From: Didymodactylos carnosus
Lineage: Eukaryota > Rotifera > Eurotatoria > Philodinida > Philodinidae
Assembly (NCBI GenBank): GCA_905250885.1
Contig: CAJNOQ010000920.1
Coordinates: 1-39,050, forward strand
Length of the DNA stretch: 39,050 nucleotides
Reading direction: 5' to 3'
Position numbers and translations under genes: made by a program. Below the pieces are notes generated by a model. That model did not search any database. It saw nothing but the letters and a program-made list of their open reading frames with translations, and was not told the origin of the DNA. Below, one piece after another: positions 11,120 through 23,200 of this stretch; position 1 is the first letter of the stretch, and each line of letters starts with the position of its first letter.

Positions 11120-13037
11120 ATGTCATGGGATATGGAATTGGACGATCAGTTGCTACAGGATTTATACGCCTGGTTGGACCAAATCCCATTGAGTAGACCT
11201 AAAAAACGAATTGAAAAAGATTTCGCGGATGGGGGTATTTAGTGTATTTTTCTCTTGTTTTTCACTTGTGTTCTTCTAATTTCTAACACGATGTTTTTAT
11301 GTTTTTATGCGTACATAAATACACACACTTATTTTCTTATTTTTATTTTTAGTAATGGTAGCTGAACTGATCAAATATTATTTTCCATCGTGGGTTGATC
11401 TTCACAATTATGCACCAGCCAACAGTACACAACAAAAATTAATTAATTGGGGACTTTTGAACAGGTAATTATATCAACTCATCTATTAGTATATTTTAAC
11501 GAATCTATTACTTTTATATTTAGAAAAATTTTATGTCGATTTAATCTCAATGTACCAGAGCCTGTTATGCGTGGCATCTGTTTAGGTAGAAGTGGTTTAG
11601 TCGAAGTATTTTTGTACAATTTAAGAACAAAAATTGATGAGTATGTTACATTCATATGATATGTTTTTTAAACTGAGAACAATAACAGTACCAGCTGAGA
11701 GACAATCAGTCCTAAGATAAATAACAAACGATAATTTATTGAGTAGAAGGAATGTACTTATAACTTTTTGTATCGTCGGATGAGATTTTCTTTTATGTAT
11801 TTACTATCATAGTTATCTTTATGGAATGGAAACGAATCCGAGTGATCCACAATATCGGTAAAATTTTGTTTTTCTTTTCTTTATCAGATTGAGTGGATTT
11901 AACAACATAAGAGTTTGAATATGCGTTTTAGCCACTTCTCCTTTTTCTTCAATTCATCCGGAACTTTTACCAAACTACATAAGAGTGGATACATAAAGTT
12001 GTAAAAATCCTGCTGTTTAAGTTGTGCTTGTTACCAAAACTTTGAACTAACCGTTTCTTTTCTGTGTGACCATTGTTCTGTTTACAGGTTCATTTTTTTA
12101 ACTTAAACGCTCTAGAGTTCTTTTTTTTTGTGTGTTTATGTGTGTGCACACAACTGTGATATGTTTGTTTTGCACTTTGACTATACACGGGTATATCATT
12201 TTTTTTATCACATCATCTTTTAGAGTTCTACACCAAAAAGCCAAAACTAGCGAACACGCAAATGCCATGATAACACCGAGACAAAATTATACACCACCAG
12301 AAATGGATGAACAGAGCCAGAATATCTCACAATATGTCAGTGAGTTATCAGAATATTTTCTTAGAGTTAACTTTCGTTTTATACGTTTCGTGCAGATACA
12401 AATTTTGTCCTAAACTGTCTTGTAGTACGACACTAGAAAAGAGAGGTCGACGTATCTGAAATAGATTTCTAGACATATGTAACCAGAATGAATTTTACTA
12501 TAAAAATTACAAAGTTTGTCATTTTTGTTACGAAATTTTACGCAGAGCTATGGTTGATGTCGATTTCTGCATATTTTCGTTTTTGAATTATTCTGTTTTC
12601 TTCTGATAACAGGAAGTGGTCCACAGCGACTAAAACCACAAGGGTAAGCCTTCTTTTTTAGGTTGAAGACTGTAGGAAATTGTTATAAATGGTTTCTCAA
12701 TATTCTCCATAGACCAGGTAGAAAAACGACTTCCATGCACAATCTGAGTGGTGATGTTGTAAGCCGAATTGAGTTTGACGAAAAAGAACAAGAATGTATG
12801 GCAAAAGATGAACAAATACAAGTAAAAGATAAATATCCTTTAAAATTAAATTTTAATCACTATGGGATTTTTTTTAATTTTGTTTTGAAGATTTTGCAAG
12901 CTAAAATACGTAGACTTGAACATTTATTACATTTAAAAGATATTCGAGTGGAAGATTTGTCGGAGAAACTGGAGCGAATTAAGGGTGCCAGTATTGGTAA
13001 TCGACAACCACCTTCAATGATTAATGGTCGAAAATAA
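11120..13037 (+). CDS. SPEF1: sperm flagellar protein 1 (SPEF1/CLAMP)
   Basis: Eight exons join in phase: 11120-11234, 11353-11464, 11524-11640, 11813-11857, 12224-12339, 12613-12643, 12713-12821, 12891-13037. They give 263 residues plus TAA, against about 236 for the human protein. Residues ~1-115 form the calponin-homology (CH) domain: LYAWLDQIPLSRPKKRIEKD, then VMVAELIKYYFPSWVDLHNY, then ANSTQQKLINWGLLNRK. Residues ~115-215 are a polar linker. The last ~48 residues are the family's C-terminal coiled coil (ILQAKIRRLEHLLHLKDIRV). SPEF1 binds and bundles microtubules, in the central apparatus of motile cilia and sperm flagella and in some epithelial cells. The start ATG follows an A-rich leader and matches the family N-terminus. 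The gene converges with the PLC-epsilon gene. Confidence 0.93.
11858..12223. other. 366-bp intron of SPEF1
   Basis: Lies between the 45-bp exon 4 (ends CG|gtaaaa) and exon 5 (begins after ctttttag). It has T-rich runs, including one near 12121-12130, and a TG-rich patch after it. No other feature seen. Confidence 0.6.
12822..12890 (+). other. stop-free 69-bp intron of SPEF1
   Basis: The donor is ACAA|GTAAAA and the acceptor GAAG|ATTTTG. The intron is exactly 23 codons long, is in phase 0 and contains no stop codon, so its retention would insert 23 residues between the linker and the coiled coil. I call it an intron because its translation (starting VKDKYPLKLNFNHYG, then Phe-rich) is unlike SPEF1, whereas the flanks match the family. 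Confidence 0.65.
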
Positions 13038-13971
13038 TATAAACTAATTTTTATTCTTTACTGCTTCTCCTTTACATGTGTTTTATTCCTAAATTATGCC
13101 TATGTGGATTACATTTGTCTTTGTCTCTCGCTTTTCTGCAATTTACTGAAAACAATAATGCTATATTATGATTTTTATTTTTATAGGAAAAAATAATTGG
13201 ACAAATTTTTTCTAGATATGTTTGAAATTTCTGACTAATTAGACTTGATTGCTTTGATTTAAAAGTATAGCACACATCAGATCACAAATTGATTTGTAAT
13301 CTAATAGTTTTAACAATGAAAATTAATCACGTATCACTCGATTGAATTTTTAGTATATATTTCCATTTATTCATCTCTTTTTTTTCCATGTAGCAAAAAA
13401 ATAATAGTTTAGAAAAACACAAGCAACAGACTGATTAATATCATTCTGGCCATTATTTACAGATTAAAAAACATAACAGCTAAACCAATAATGAGTTACC
13501 GGATAATAAAACACACATACACACACACACACACACGTGCACACGCACATACGCACATGTACAGAAGAAGAAATAAAAGTCACCTAACTTTATCCAAAAA
13601 CAAAAAAATCAACAGATTTAACAAAAAAACTAAATTTAGAATAACAATGTGTGCGTGTTGTCCGGACAAGAAGAGTAGACAACAAGAAGGAAAACACGCA
13701 TTAACACAAAATAAGTAAGGCAATAACTAGACGTCGATATCATCATGCTTTTAAACTCTCCACATTTCATTCACTTTTTATCCTTTTTGTCAGTAGGTTT
13801 TTTTTTGTAATGAATTTTGCTCAAAAGTTGGTCACAAGTAACATACATTTTTCGTTTCTTTGACATATATGTTTTAAACAAGTTAGTATATGTGAAAGAC
13901 AAGCACTTGAATGATTAAAAATGGACAATTTAGATAACTGACTTGTTTTCCTATTCTGTTTCAAACAAATA
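13038..13971. other. tail-to-tail intergenic region of SPEF1 and PLC-epsilon
   Basis: Holds both 3' UTRs. Several AATAAA-like strings occur on each strand (for example plus ~13572, and TTTATT on the plus strand near 13172 and 13366), so the poly(A) sites cannot be fixed. A (CA)n microsatellite lies near the centre. No ORF worth calling. Confidence 0.55.
13510..13560. repeat. (CA)n microsatellite with CG/TG interruptions
   Basis: A run of CA dinucleotides with CATA, CGTG and CGCA interruptions, between the two convergent 3' ends. Confidence 0.9.
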
Positions 13972-14249
13972 TCAGGATTTAACTGATAGCATATTTTTGA
14001 TAGAACGTTGTGTCAATGGAATTCTACGTGAGATTCCATTTGTTAAAGTCGATGACATTGGAATGGAATGTGGCTGATCTAAATGTAGATCTAAAAAACA
14101 AAAAAGACAATAATCAACATTGGTCTATAACTAAACTGAAAACTAAATATACCTTCATGAGAATCGCAGTCCATTGTTTTTTGTCTCGTTAATGATCTCA
14201 TAAGAAATTTATCTGTAAATGGTCGATTATTGTTTGTTTCAGCAGAATA
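13972..14249 (-). other. C-terminal tail exons of PLC-epsilon
   Basis: Exon 14153-14249 ([20 protein letters not shown]) ends GAAG|gtatat. A 62-bp intron follows, then exon 13972-14090 ([20 protein letters not shown], ending IKNMLSVKS and TGA). Read-through of the intron would instead stop at 14091-14093 with a hydrophobic tail; the spliced form looks more natural. Confidence 0.7.
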
Positions 14250-17200
14250 CTATAGAAAACAAGAAAGTTATATCATTAACTATTTTTCATTATACTAAAA
14301 AATAAACAAATATTATTACCTCTACTTTTTTACATAGAACAAATTTTGAATGACCAGAATTCCATAATCGTTGTATATCATAAATTTTTTCATCATCATT
14401 TAATAATCTTCGTTTCAATGGAATTCGACGTGTAGCATTGTTTGTTGTTGGTTTTGTACTTATATTCAAGTCTGTTTCTTCGATTAAACCATAATCTTGC
14501 GGTAAGCCAGGCATACTACGAGTTTTTGTCATCAACTAAATAAATAATTAAAGGAATGTTGCTAATAAGAAGTATATATTAGTGGGAAAAAAAAACTAAA
14601 TATACCTGTGTAATCACATGAATAGCTGTCGATGATATTGGAGTTCTAAATGTGGTATGTTTTTGTAACTGTGAAATATTATAAATTGTTATCAAAAATG
14701 TTCTATCACAATTTTCCCAATTATGAATATTTTGATCGATTAATGTTGCTAATGTCTGTTTCTATAGGTATTAAGAAAAGAATGCAAACAAATGATGATA
14801 TTCAATTATCAATTTATTATACATACATCTGATGTTGACTTTTTCTTACACAAAATAATTGTCTCTCTACCTACACGATCAATTACTTCTAATATACGTT
14901 CATGTTCTCCTAATACACGTTGATGAGTATCTTTTGATTTTTTTTTCCATGTTTTTGATGATTCAATTAGCATAAAATCATTTATTGTATCACCAACTTT
15001 AAAAAATTCTGTACATTTGGATATCTATAAAAATAGCATAATTTAAATTTTATTAAAGAATTAATTTAAAATAATTACCAATTCTAATAGTTCTTCAACA
15101 GTTGTATATTGTGTTACAGCAAATATTCTAAAATCTTCGTCACGACTCTCTTTACCATAAACTTTCACTTCAAATGTTTTATGTTTTGGTCTTATTGATT
15201 CACGACTCATCTAGAAAGAGAAATATAATCTCTCTTAATTTTAACATTCATACATGAATAATATAAACACCTACTCCTGTAGTTGTTTCTTGTTCAATTC
15301 GTCGTAGTAGACGATTTCGAAACATATGTGGTGTATTTGATGTAGTATGATCTTGTTCGGCTGGTCGAATTACAATTGTTTCGATTAATTTTGAATAGAT
15401 GAATATTGTTGATAAATCAAATGGAACATTTTGTATATCTCTTAATCGAACATGACGATAACCGGGACGCAAACATTTTAATGGTATTACACGCTGTGCA
15501 ACTAAATGATTACTACTTGCATCATAAATATGAAATCGTATGAAAGCCAGATCAGTAAAAAACACCTAAGAAACAAACAAAAAAAAGAAATATGATGTGT
15601 TTTTTTGTAATTCGAATTGTTTGTATGGAAAAAATGTATACTTGGAAGATAAATGTTTCTTGCCATATTGGATTTAACGAATTTTTGACACTTGGTTTTG
15701 TTTTACGAGACATACAATCGATTGGTATGCCAATTACTTCTAATTCAATGTATACGCTCGTATTTGAGCCCGTATTCTGGGTTAAATACTGAGCAGATAT
15801 GATCTATGAAAGAGATAATAAAATTCAGAAGATTAAACGTCGAATAGATAAAACTCAACGAATACGTACAGTTAATGTTAATTCAAAACAAGCACCTAAA
15901 ATGAATGAAAAAGTTTCATTATGTTTTGTTTAAAGCAATCCATTTTTATGAAACATTTCACCTATTATCTCAAAGGTATAGAGCAGTTGTAGTTTATAGT
16001 AAGGATAAATAGCATAGAACATTTTGTGTTAACCTTTATTTAATCTTTCCTGGTAATCTCCTAACCAGTTAATTCTTTGTGACACAGTACATCTCCAAAA
16101 AATTTTGTATTTTAAGTGTTTTGACAAGATTTTTATTACCTTCACGTTCCATTGAACACGGATTAAATCGTCCATATTGTGGATGATCTTTATCCCAGAA
16201 AACATTTGGTTTCAACACATAACCACATAGTCCATTTTGTTCAAACATGGCTAAATTGAGTATTTGACCAGCATCTTGTAGAAAGAAAATAAAAATACTT
16301 TGAAGATGTTTTCGTTATTGATTATGAATTATTGATAGTCTACAGACAAAGGCATTAAAAATCTATTCATTTCTCAATACTACTGTGTCCAGAGAAGACG
16401 ATAGAACCTTTAATCTCAAATATTTACAAGCCCAAAATTATACTAATCTAACAATAACAATAACAACAACATATAATTATTCCTTTTAAATGCTATCGTC
16501 AATCTATTCAATTAAAATATTTTTTCTTTTTCACAAGTTCGTGTTGATCTAGAATCATTACATTCAGAAATCGTGAATAAGTTGATTTTAAGGAATTATG
16601 ACAAGTCAATGATGATGCGTTTGTTTCTTAACTTATAAAAATGAAAAATAAAATAAATTCACGATACACACAAATAGCAAAATGTTGAATAAAACTCACC
16701 CATATCAAAGCAGAAGCACACAATAATAGTAATGCATTACACACGATAAAATACATGCAAGGACAACAACATAACAATAATAATGATAATTGTCTTTTTA
16801 AATTTTCTGTGAATAATATATTTTTGAAAAACACAATATATAAATGATGACAACAACGAGTTATCTATACTTACCCACAGTTTGATAATTTGTTGCTGCT
16901 AATTGAATTCCACATGCCCATAAACTTAAAGGATTAAAATTTGATGAATCAACTCGAAATCCACTCGGATAACATCGTATTAATTGACTTTCTGTATGAC
17001 TAAAAGAAGAATATGGAATATGACAGCAAATATAGTTAATATACAAAACATAAATGAAGAATTAACTCACGTAATCATATCCATTGCTTGATTTTTACAC
17101 AATTTTTTAGCTTTATTTTCGATTAATGAAACAATTTGATGACATGGTGCAACTTGATCAATTGAACGAGAACTTTCAGTACCTTAAATATCATAAACAA

Positions 17201-20200
17201 TTTTTGATCAGTGATTTTCTTCAAGAACATTTTCCTCGACACGGGCTACGCGCATTCAACTTTGTAAATGAGAATAGTATAAACATTTGTGTGATATGAT
17301 CATGAAAGGAATAAATTATACAAACAAAGTGAATAAAAATGAAAAATGAATGATGAATGTATTACCAGAACTACTTATACTTGGTTGAGCTACTAATCCT
17401 TGTTGTAATTGACGTCTAGGTGCTTTTCGTACAACATTTCTAACGAGACAAACGGAATTGATATTTGATGAATAATTTAAACCTTTTATTTAAAATAAAG
17501 AGATTTAAGTCAATTTGATATTTTTATATTATTCTTTCTCATGTACATACCACGAAATTTTACTGCTTGCGTATAAATAACAATGTCCGATAATTCTTTA
17601 GCTACTAATGTTTTAACTATTGGTTTCTTTTGATTATCACTGCTAGTACTGCTTTTTAAACGTTGTCGGATTGTTGAATCTGCTGATGTTAATATACTAT
17701 GTCGACGACTATATTGACTAAATAAATAATAAAATATACATTAGACAAACTATTTTTTTGATTTAAAGAAAAAATAAAATTCTCTTACTCATCTAATTCT
17801 GATCCATCAGCACCTTTCTTCAAACCATACATTGGTGAATCTGTCATTGAATTACTTCTCATTATCTCAAACATTTCGTCTTGATACTCTTCATCATCAT
17901 CTTCATCATCATCATCTATATCAATATCATCTGCACCACTTGAACTTCGATATGGATTTACGGCTAATTGTACTTTTTGTTTACTTAATTGTGTTGTCGA
18001 ATGCATTTTATTTATTTTTTTATTTTTAATTAAAATTTTATCTTTTAATTGATTTGGTGATGGTAACATTGGATCTTCAAAAAAATCTGTATCAAACATA
18101 TGTTTTGTTACCAATTTATCACCAAATATACTCTTAAAAAATAATATTTTTATTTTATAATAATAAATAATTTATAAAAAAAATTATATCTTACCAAAAA
18201 TATTTGTGCCATTCGTCCTTGTTGAATAAGTGAACATCGATTTTCTATTGATAATATAACAGGATAATGAGATGTAACAAATGCACTTTCATTAATAACT
18301 TCCACAACACACTGAAAATAAAACCATGTATCTTTTAAATAATCTTGTACTATAAATTGATATATATATATATCTTACTTTAAATGATATTTTACTAACA
18401 AATGTACGACCATGATAAATCACTGGTGATCCATCTTCGCCATCCCAACAATCAAGTTCAATACAACGACATCCAGAAAGTAATACCTAATAGAATTTTA
18501 AAAAAATTATGAATTAGAAAATAAAATATATTTAATATAGAATTATTTTTCTTTTTACTTCTCTATACATTTCAATTGATGATTCACCACGTAATTGATG
18601 TCCTATACAAAAAAGAATAAACAAAATAAAATCATTCATTTTATGTTTAAAATAATATCGATACAATTCTCGGATTTCATACCAGTTAAATAGGTGTTAT
18701 GTGATGAAGCAATAAAATAGTATGATAATGGATTATCCATTTCCTACAATAATATATCATAGAATAATTATTCTAGTCAAAAAAATATTAAAATATTTTA
18801 CTTGTTCATTCACTTTTGTATGTTCATTAATAAATGCATAATTTTCTTTATCCATTAAATATTTGGCAAATCCTTCAAATGAGAACACTTTATTAATACG
18901 ATTTTGTTTATTTGGTTCATGACGCTAGGAAAAAAGAAAGGAACAATAAATGTATCATAGTAATGATTATCCATTGATAATTTATACCAATATAATTTGT
19001 TCAATTTCATAAATTGTTTTTGTTTCTTTTTGATGTTCAATTAAAAATTCGTTAAATTGTTCTTTTGTTATTAAATGATTTGCTTTACTATCGGTGCTAA
19101 TAGCATAACATGGTATAGATGATATGGCAATCATATCATAAATACGATGAATATTTTGATCCGTTATATCATCAACAATATTTCGTGTAATTAAACCGGA
19201 TAAATGTCTTGGTACATCAATTAAATCATGTTTATATTGTTCTTTAATTGTAAAATCTTGATCAATATTTAAATGACATGAAAATTTATCAAATAAATCT
19301 TTTAAATCACGTCGACAATGAAAATAAAATGATTTAAATAATTCAACAAATTCAGCAAAATCCATATATGTTTCATTAATAATCCATGGTGATGTATTAC
19401 CATCATTACCCAATTGATTTGTTAATGGAATTCGTCCACCACTTCGTCTTCCAACAACACTTGTTGTTAAAGCACTAATTGGATTTATTATTTTATTATT
19501 ACGATGTTTTGGACTTGATGAGTATTGTTGATGAAAATAGCGAGGTTTAAATGCTGCTCCTAAAATAGATGATTTTGTTTTATAATCAAGTGTTTTTGAT
19601 TTATTATGAGTAGCCATTGAATTATTATGTCGCCATGTAGATGTTATTGTTGGATCAGATTCAGTTGAATAACTTGATTTAATTAATTGTTCAGTTCTAT
19701 TATTATTTTTCTTTCTTAAACCTAAATTTGATAATGATTTCATTGTGCTCATTTTTTTTGTAGCACCAGGATGATCACCACGTTCAAATAAAAATAGTGA
19801 ATTTGAATTCCATTGACGACCACCAAAAGCTAAAATAGCTTCCATTGGTGTTGGACCTTGAAATCGTTCATTTTCATAATATGATGATAAATATTGAATT
19901 TTTAACCATTGAATACGACGATCTGAACATAGACGATGACGACGATATTGAAATAATAATTTTTCAATACTTGAATACCATATTTGAGAACAATGTTTTG
20001 GACTAATAAAACATAAATTTCTGAAATATAAAATATATTTTATTCATTCTATTTTGTATTTCTATATATATATATAGAGAGAGAGAGAGATAACATACTT
20101 ATTTTCATTAATTGTTGATCCATAAATAATTGTAAAACAATTTTCTTGATTTGTTATATCATTTAATTTATGTCGTTTAATAACTGAGACAAGATCACAA

Positions 20201-23200
20201 TTAAGTATACCAGATCGAATATGTTTAACATATTTTAATTGTAAAAATCCTGATGATGGATAAGATTCTTCCATATCAACACAAGCAATATCTCTTAAAA
20301 TATAACGTTTCATTAATAATGAAAAATGTATACCATCATTTGTTATATGATTTTGTGGATTAATATTTTCTACACTATGATGTGTATCCCAAGATGGTTT
20401 AGTCCATGTTAATGTACAATTATCTAATTCTAATCGAACAGAAACTAAACATGAATGCATTGATTCTTCATCGTATAATATTAATGTGGTACCATGTCTA
20501 GAAAAGAAGAAAAAAAAGAAAAAATTTATCTATAGAAATAGAAAACAAATTTATTAAATATACCGTAATGTTTGTAAATTATTAAAATCGATAATATGAT
20601 GTAACGATAAAAGTGATACTTCATGATTATGTTTTTGATTCATAATGGGTTGATAAAATGAAACGTTTAAACAATAGAGTGTTTCTGGTTCATATAAATC
20701 GAGTGTTGTTCGATATGATAATGCAACATTTGTTTGATTTGTTTGCTTATTATTATCATTATCACATATTACTTTGATGGCAATGTTTGGTACACGATTA
20801 TGATCAATATCACCGTAACTATTTGTACATGGAAATGATTGATGACGATTAGATCTATATTGCTGTTGCTGTTGCTGTTGATGGGTTCTATTCAAATAAT
20901 GAATAATTCAAAATAAATGAATCTTTCAATATTTAGGATATCTTATTTAAGATAGGAGTATTCTGAATAAAAGTGTAGAAAGTATCAAAGATTGGTGATA
21001 AGCGTCAAAGAGTAAAGTTAGTAGATGATCTCTTCATGCTGTAGAACGAGATTTTAAGGAATTGCATTATACACAATGGCTTGTTCACGTAACTCGAGAC
21101 GTTGCTGATCAAGTTTTTGAAAAAATTATGTTAGAGTAGAACTGAGAGGAGCATATCACTAGATGCAGTTTTTGACGCTGATTACGAATCTCACATTAGT
21201 TTTTTTAAAAAGTTAAATTTTTGCATCAAAAATTCAGTTTTATATTTTTTGAAAACTATATTTTCAATTTCCTCACCTAGATACTTTTTCTAATAAAAAT
21301 AGAAGGCCAGACTAATCGATAGAGAATTCGATTATCTCCAAGATGGTATGTTTCGTTTAAAGTTTAGGCTTAAAACAAGCTTTTTAATAAAGTGTTAAGT
21401 TTTAAGATTCTCACACAATTCTAAGAAAGTGAAAACATTTTTTCAGCTTTATTTTCATCTTAGTCTATATCAGATGCCTAAAACTAAGTCTGATGTGAAA
21501 ATGAAATCCTTTGAGCAATGTTTAGTGCTCCAAACTTTGTTGGGAAAAACGAGTGTCACAGCGTCACGACGATAAAATACAATTATTGAGGGATCGAAAG
21601 CTCTTTGGAAAGATTCTTTTTTAGCAATCAGTAGCTCGTTTACTCCTCTACAAACTTTGCTCGAGGCACTTTTTATTAGCTCTTCTAAATTCACAGCAAA
21701 TTAGCTTTTAATGAGAAGCACTTCGAATTTAGGGCCTTTTTTTGTCACAGCGTCACGCATCGAAAAACGGTTCTAAAAATTCGAGTCTTTAACCACATAC
21801 CTTCATTTTTATACCAAAAGTAGAGTATGGCGAGCTGCGTAAGCAAGAACGAAGTTTCTAGCTCTTACATTTTTTGAGAAAAGCTCAAATTACTGTGCCA
21901 AAAATGTCACAACGTCACGCTTGGACAAGCCGACAAGAAGGAAAAATGCACACGATGGTATTAGAAGAGTCATTTTCTTACAGCCTTTTATTTGAGAAGA
22001 AAAATTTTTATTTGCTCAAAAGATAATGGAAAGTTGACCATTTTGGGATAATTGCTGAGCCTTTTTTATGCAACTTCACTGTTAAATTATGTGACATATT
22101 TTTATAGTGAGATGTGCAAGACGTCTTGTAGTTGAATTAGGTTCGAGATGAAAGTTAAGTAAAAATCTTGATTTGTTCATTTATTCTGAAGCATCGATTA
22201 GTTGAGAAACTGATATTATAGGTCAGAAATAAGGCAGCTAGTGTCGGAGCGCATATCCAAACTTTTCTAAATCAAGTTTGTAACTCCCTTTTTTTATCAA
22301 TTAGATAACAACTATTCTTACTGACCTATTTTCTGCTATTCCTTCTGTTGTTGTTACTGTTGCTGAATGTTTTTCTTTTAAATCCGTTCCAGTACCTTGA
22401 AACACGGTTTTTATTCGATTAAAATCATTACAACATTTAAATAATGGCTGTCGCCGATGACAATTATGAAATACCGCGACATCTTTTAATACCATATGAA
22501 CTAATTCTATTTTTCGTGTATTAATTAGACCACCAACGCCAATTCGTGTTAAAAAATGTTCTTGATTTTGAAAATCAGCAACATTCTAAATTTATTACAA
22601 ATCTAAAATAGATATTATTCTATGACTTGTCAAACTTACTTCAATTGGTTTTTGAGTATTTTTGTTACATAAAACAGTGATACTAGATACACTTGATAAT
22701 ATTGAACGTAAATCTTTTAGAAATGTGCCAAAAAATGGTACAACTTTACAAGTTGGTATGTCCAATGCTCGACTAACAGCATCACAATATTGTACGGTTT
22801 TTTCATTCGAATTAAATGCTTCGGTTAAAAATTTAAAACTAGGCACTTCTTCTGTAATAGTCAACCATAATGGTCGAAATGCTTCAATTCTATAAATAAG
22901 AAAGAAAAAAAGTTAAAATATAGGTCAGAAAGCTATTCAGTGTCTCTTACTTTAAACCGGCTAAAATTTCCATGGCACCATTGAAATTACCCAAATGCCA
23001 ACATGTTATTGCACATCGAACGATAGAAGCAACAATGGCTTTTCTTTCATGAAAACTCGTTTGTGAGACAATTAATTGTTGAATAAATGAACCGACGGCA
23101 TGAAATCGTTGTACTAATATTCGAATACTTTTTTCCTGAGTTGATAATTCTTGTGTAGTTGATATTGGCGGCAATAGACTAACATCTAATGTCAGATATC

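Noticed and set aside
13491..13718. Plus-strand ORF with a THTHTH stretch
   Set aside because: The translation is that of a CA microsatellite in the intergenic region.
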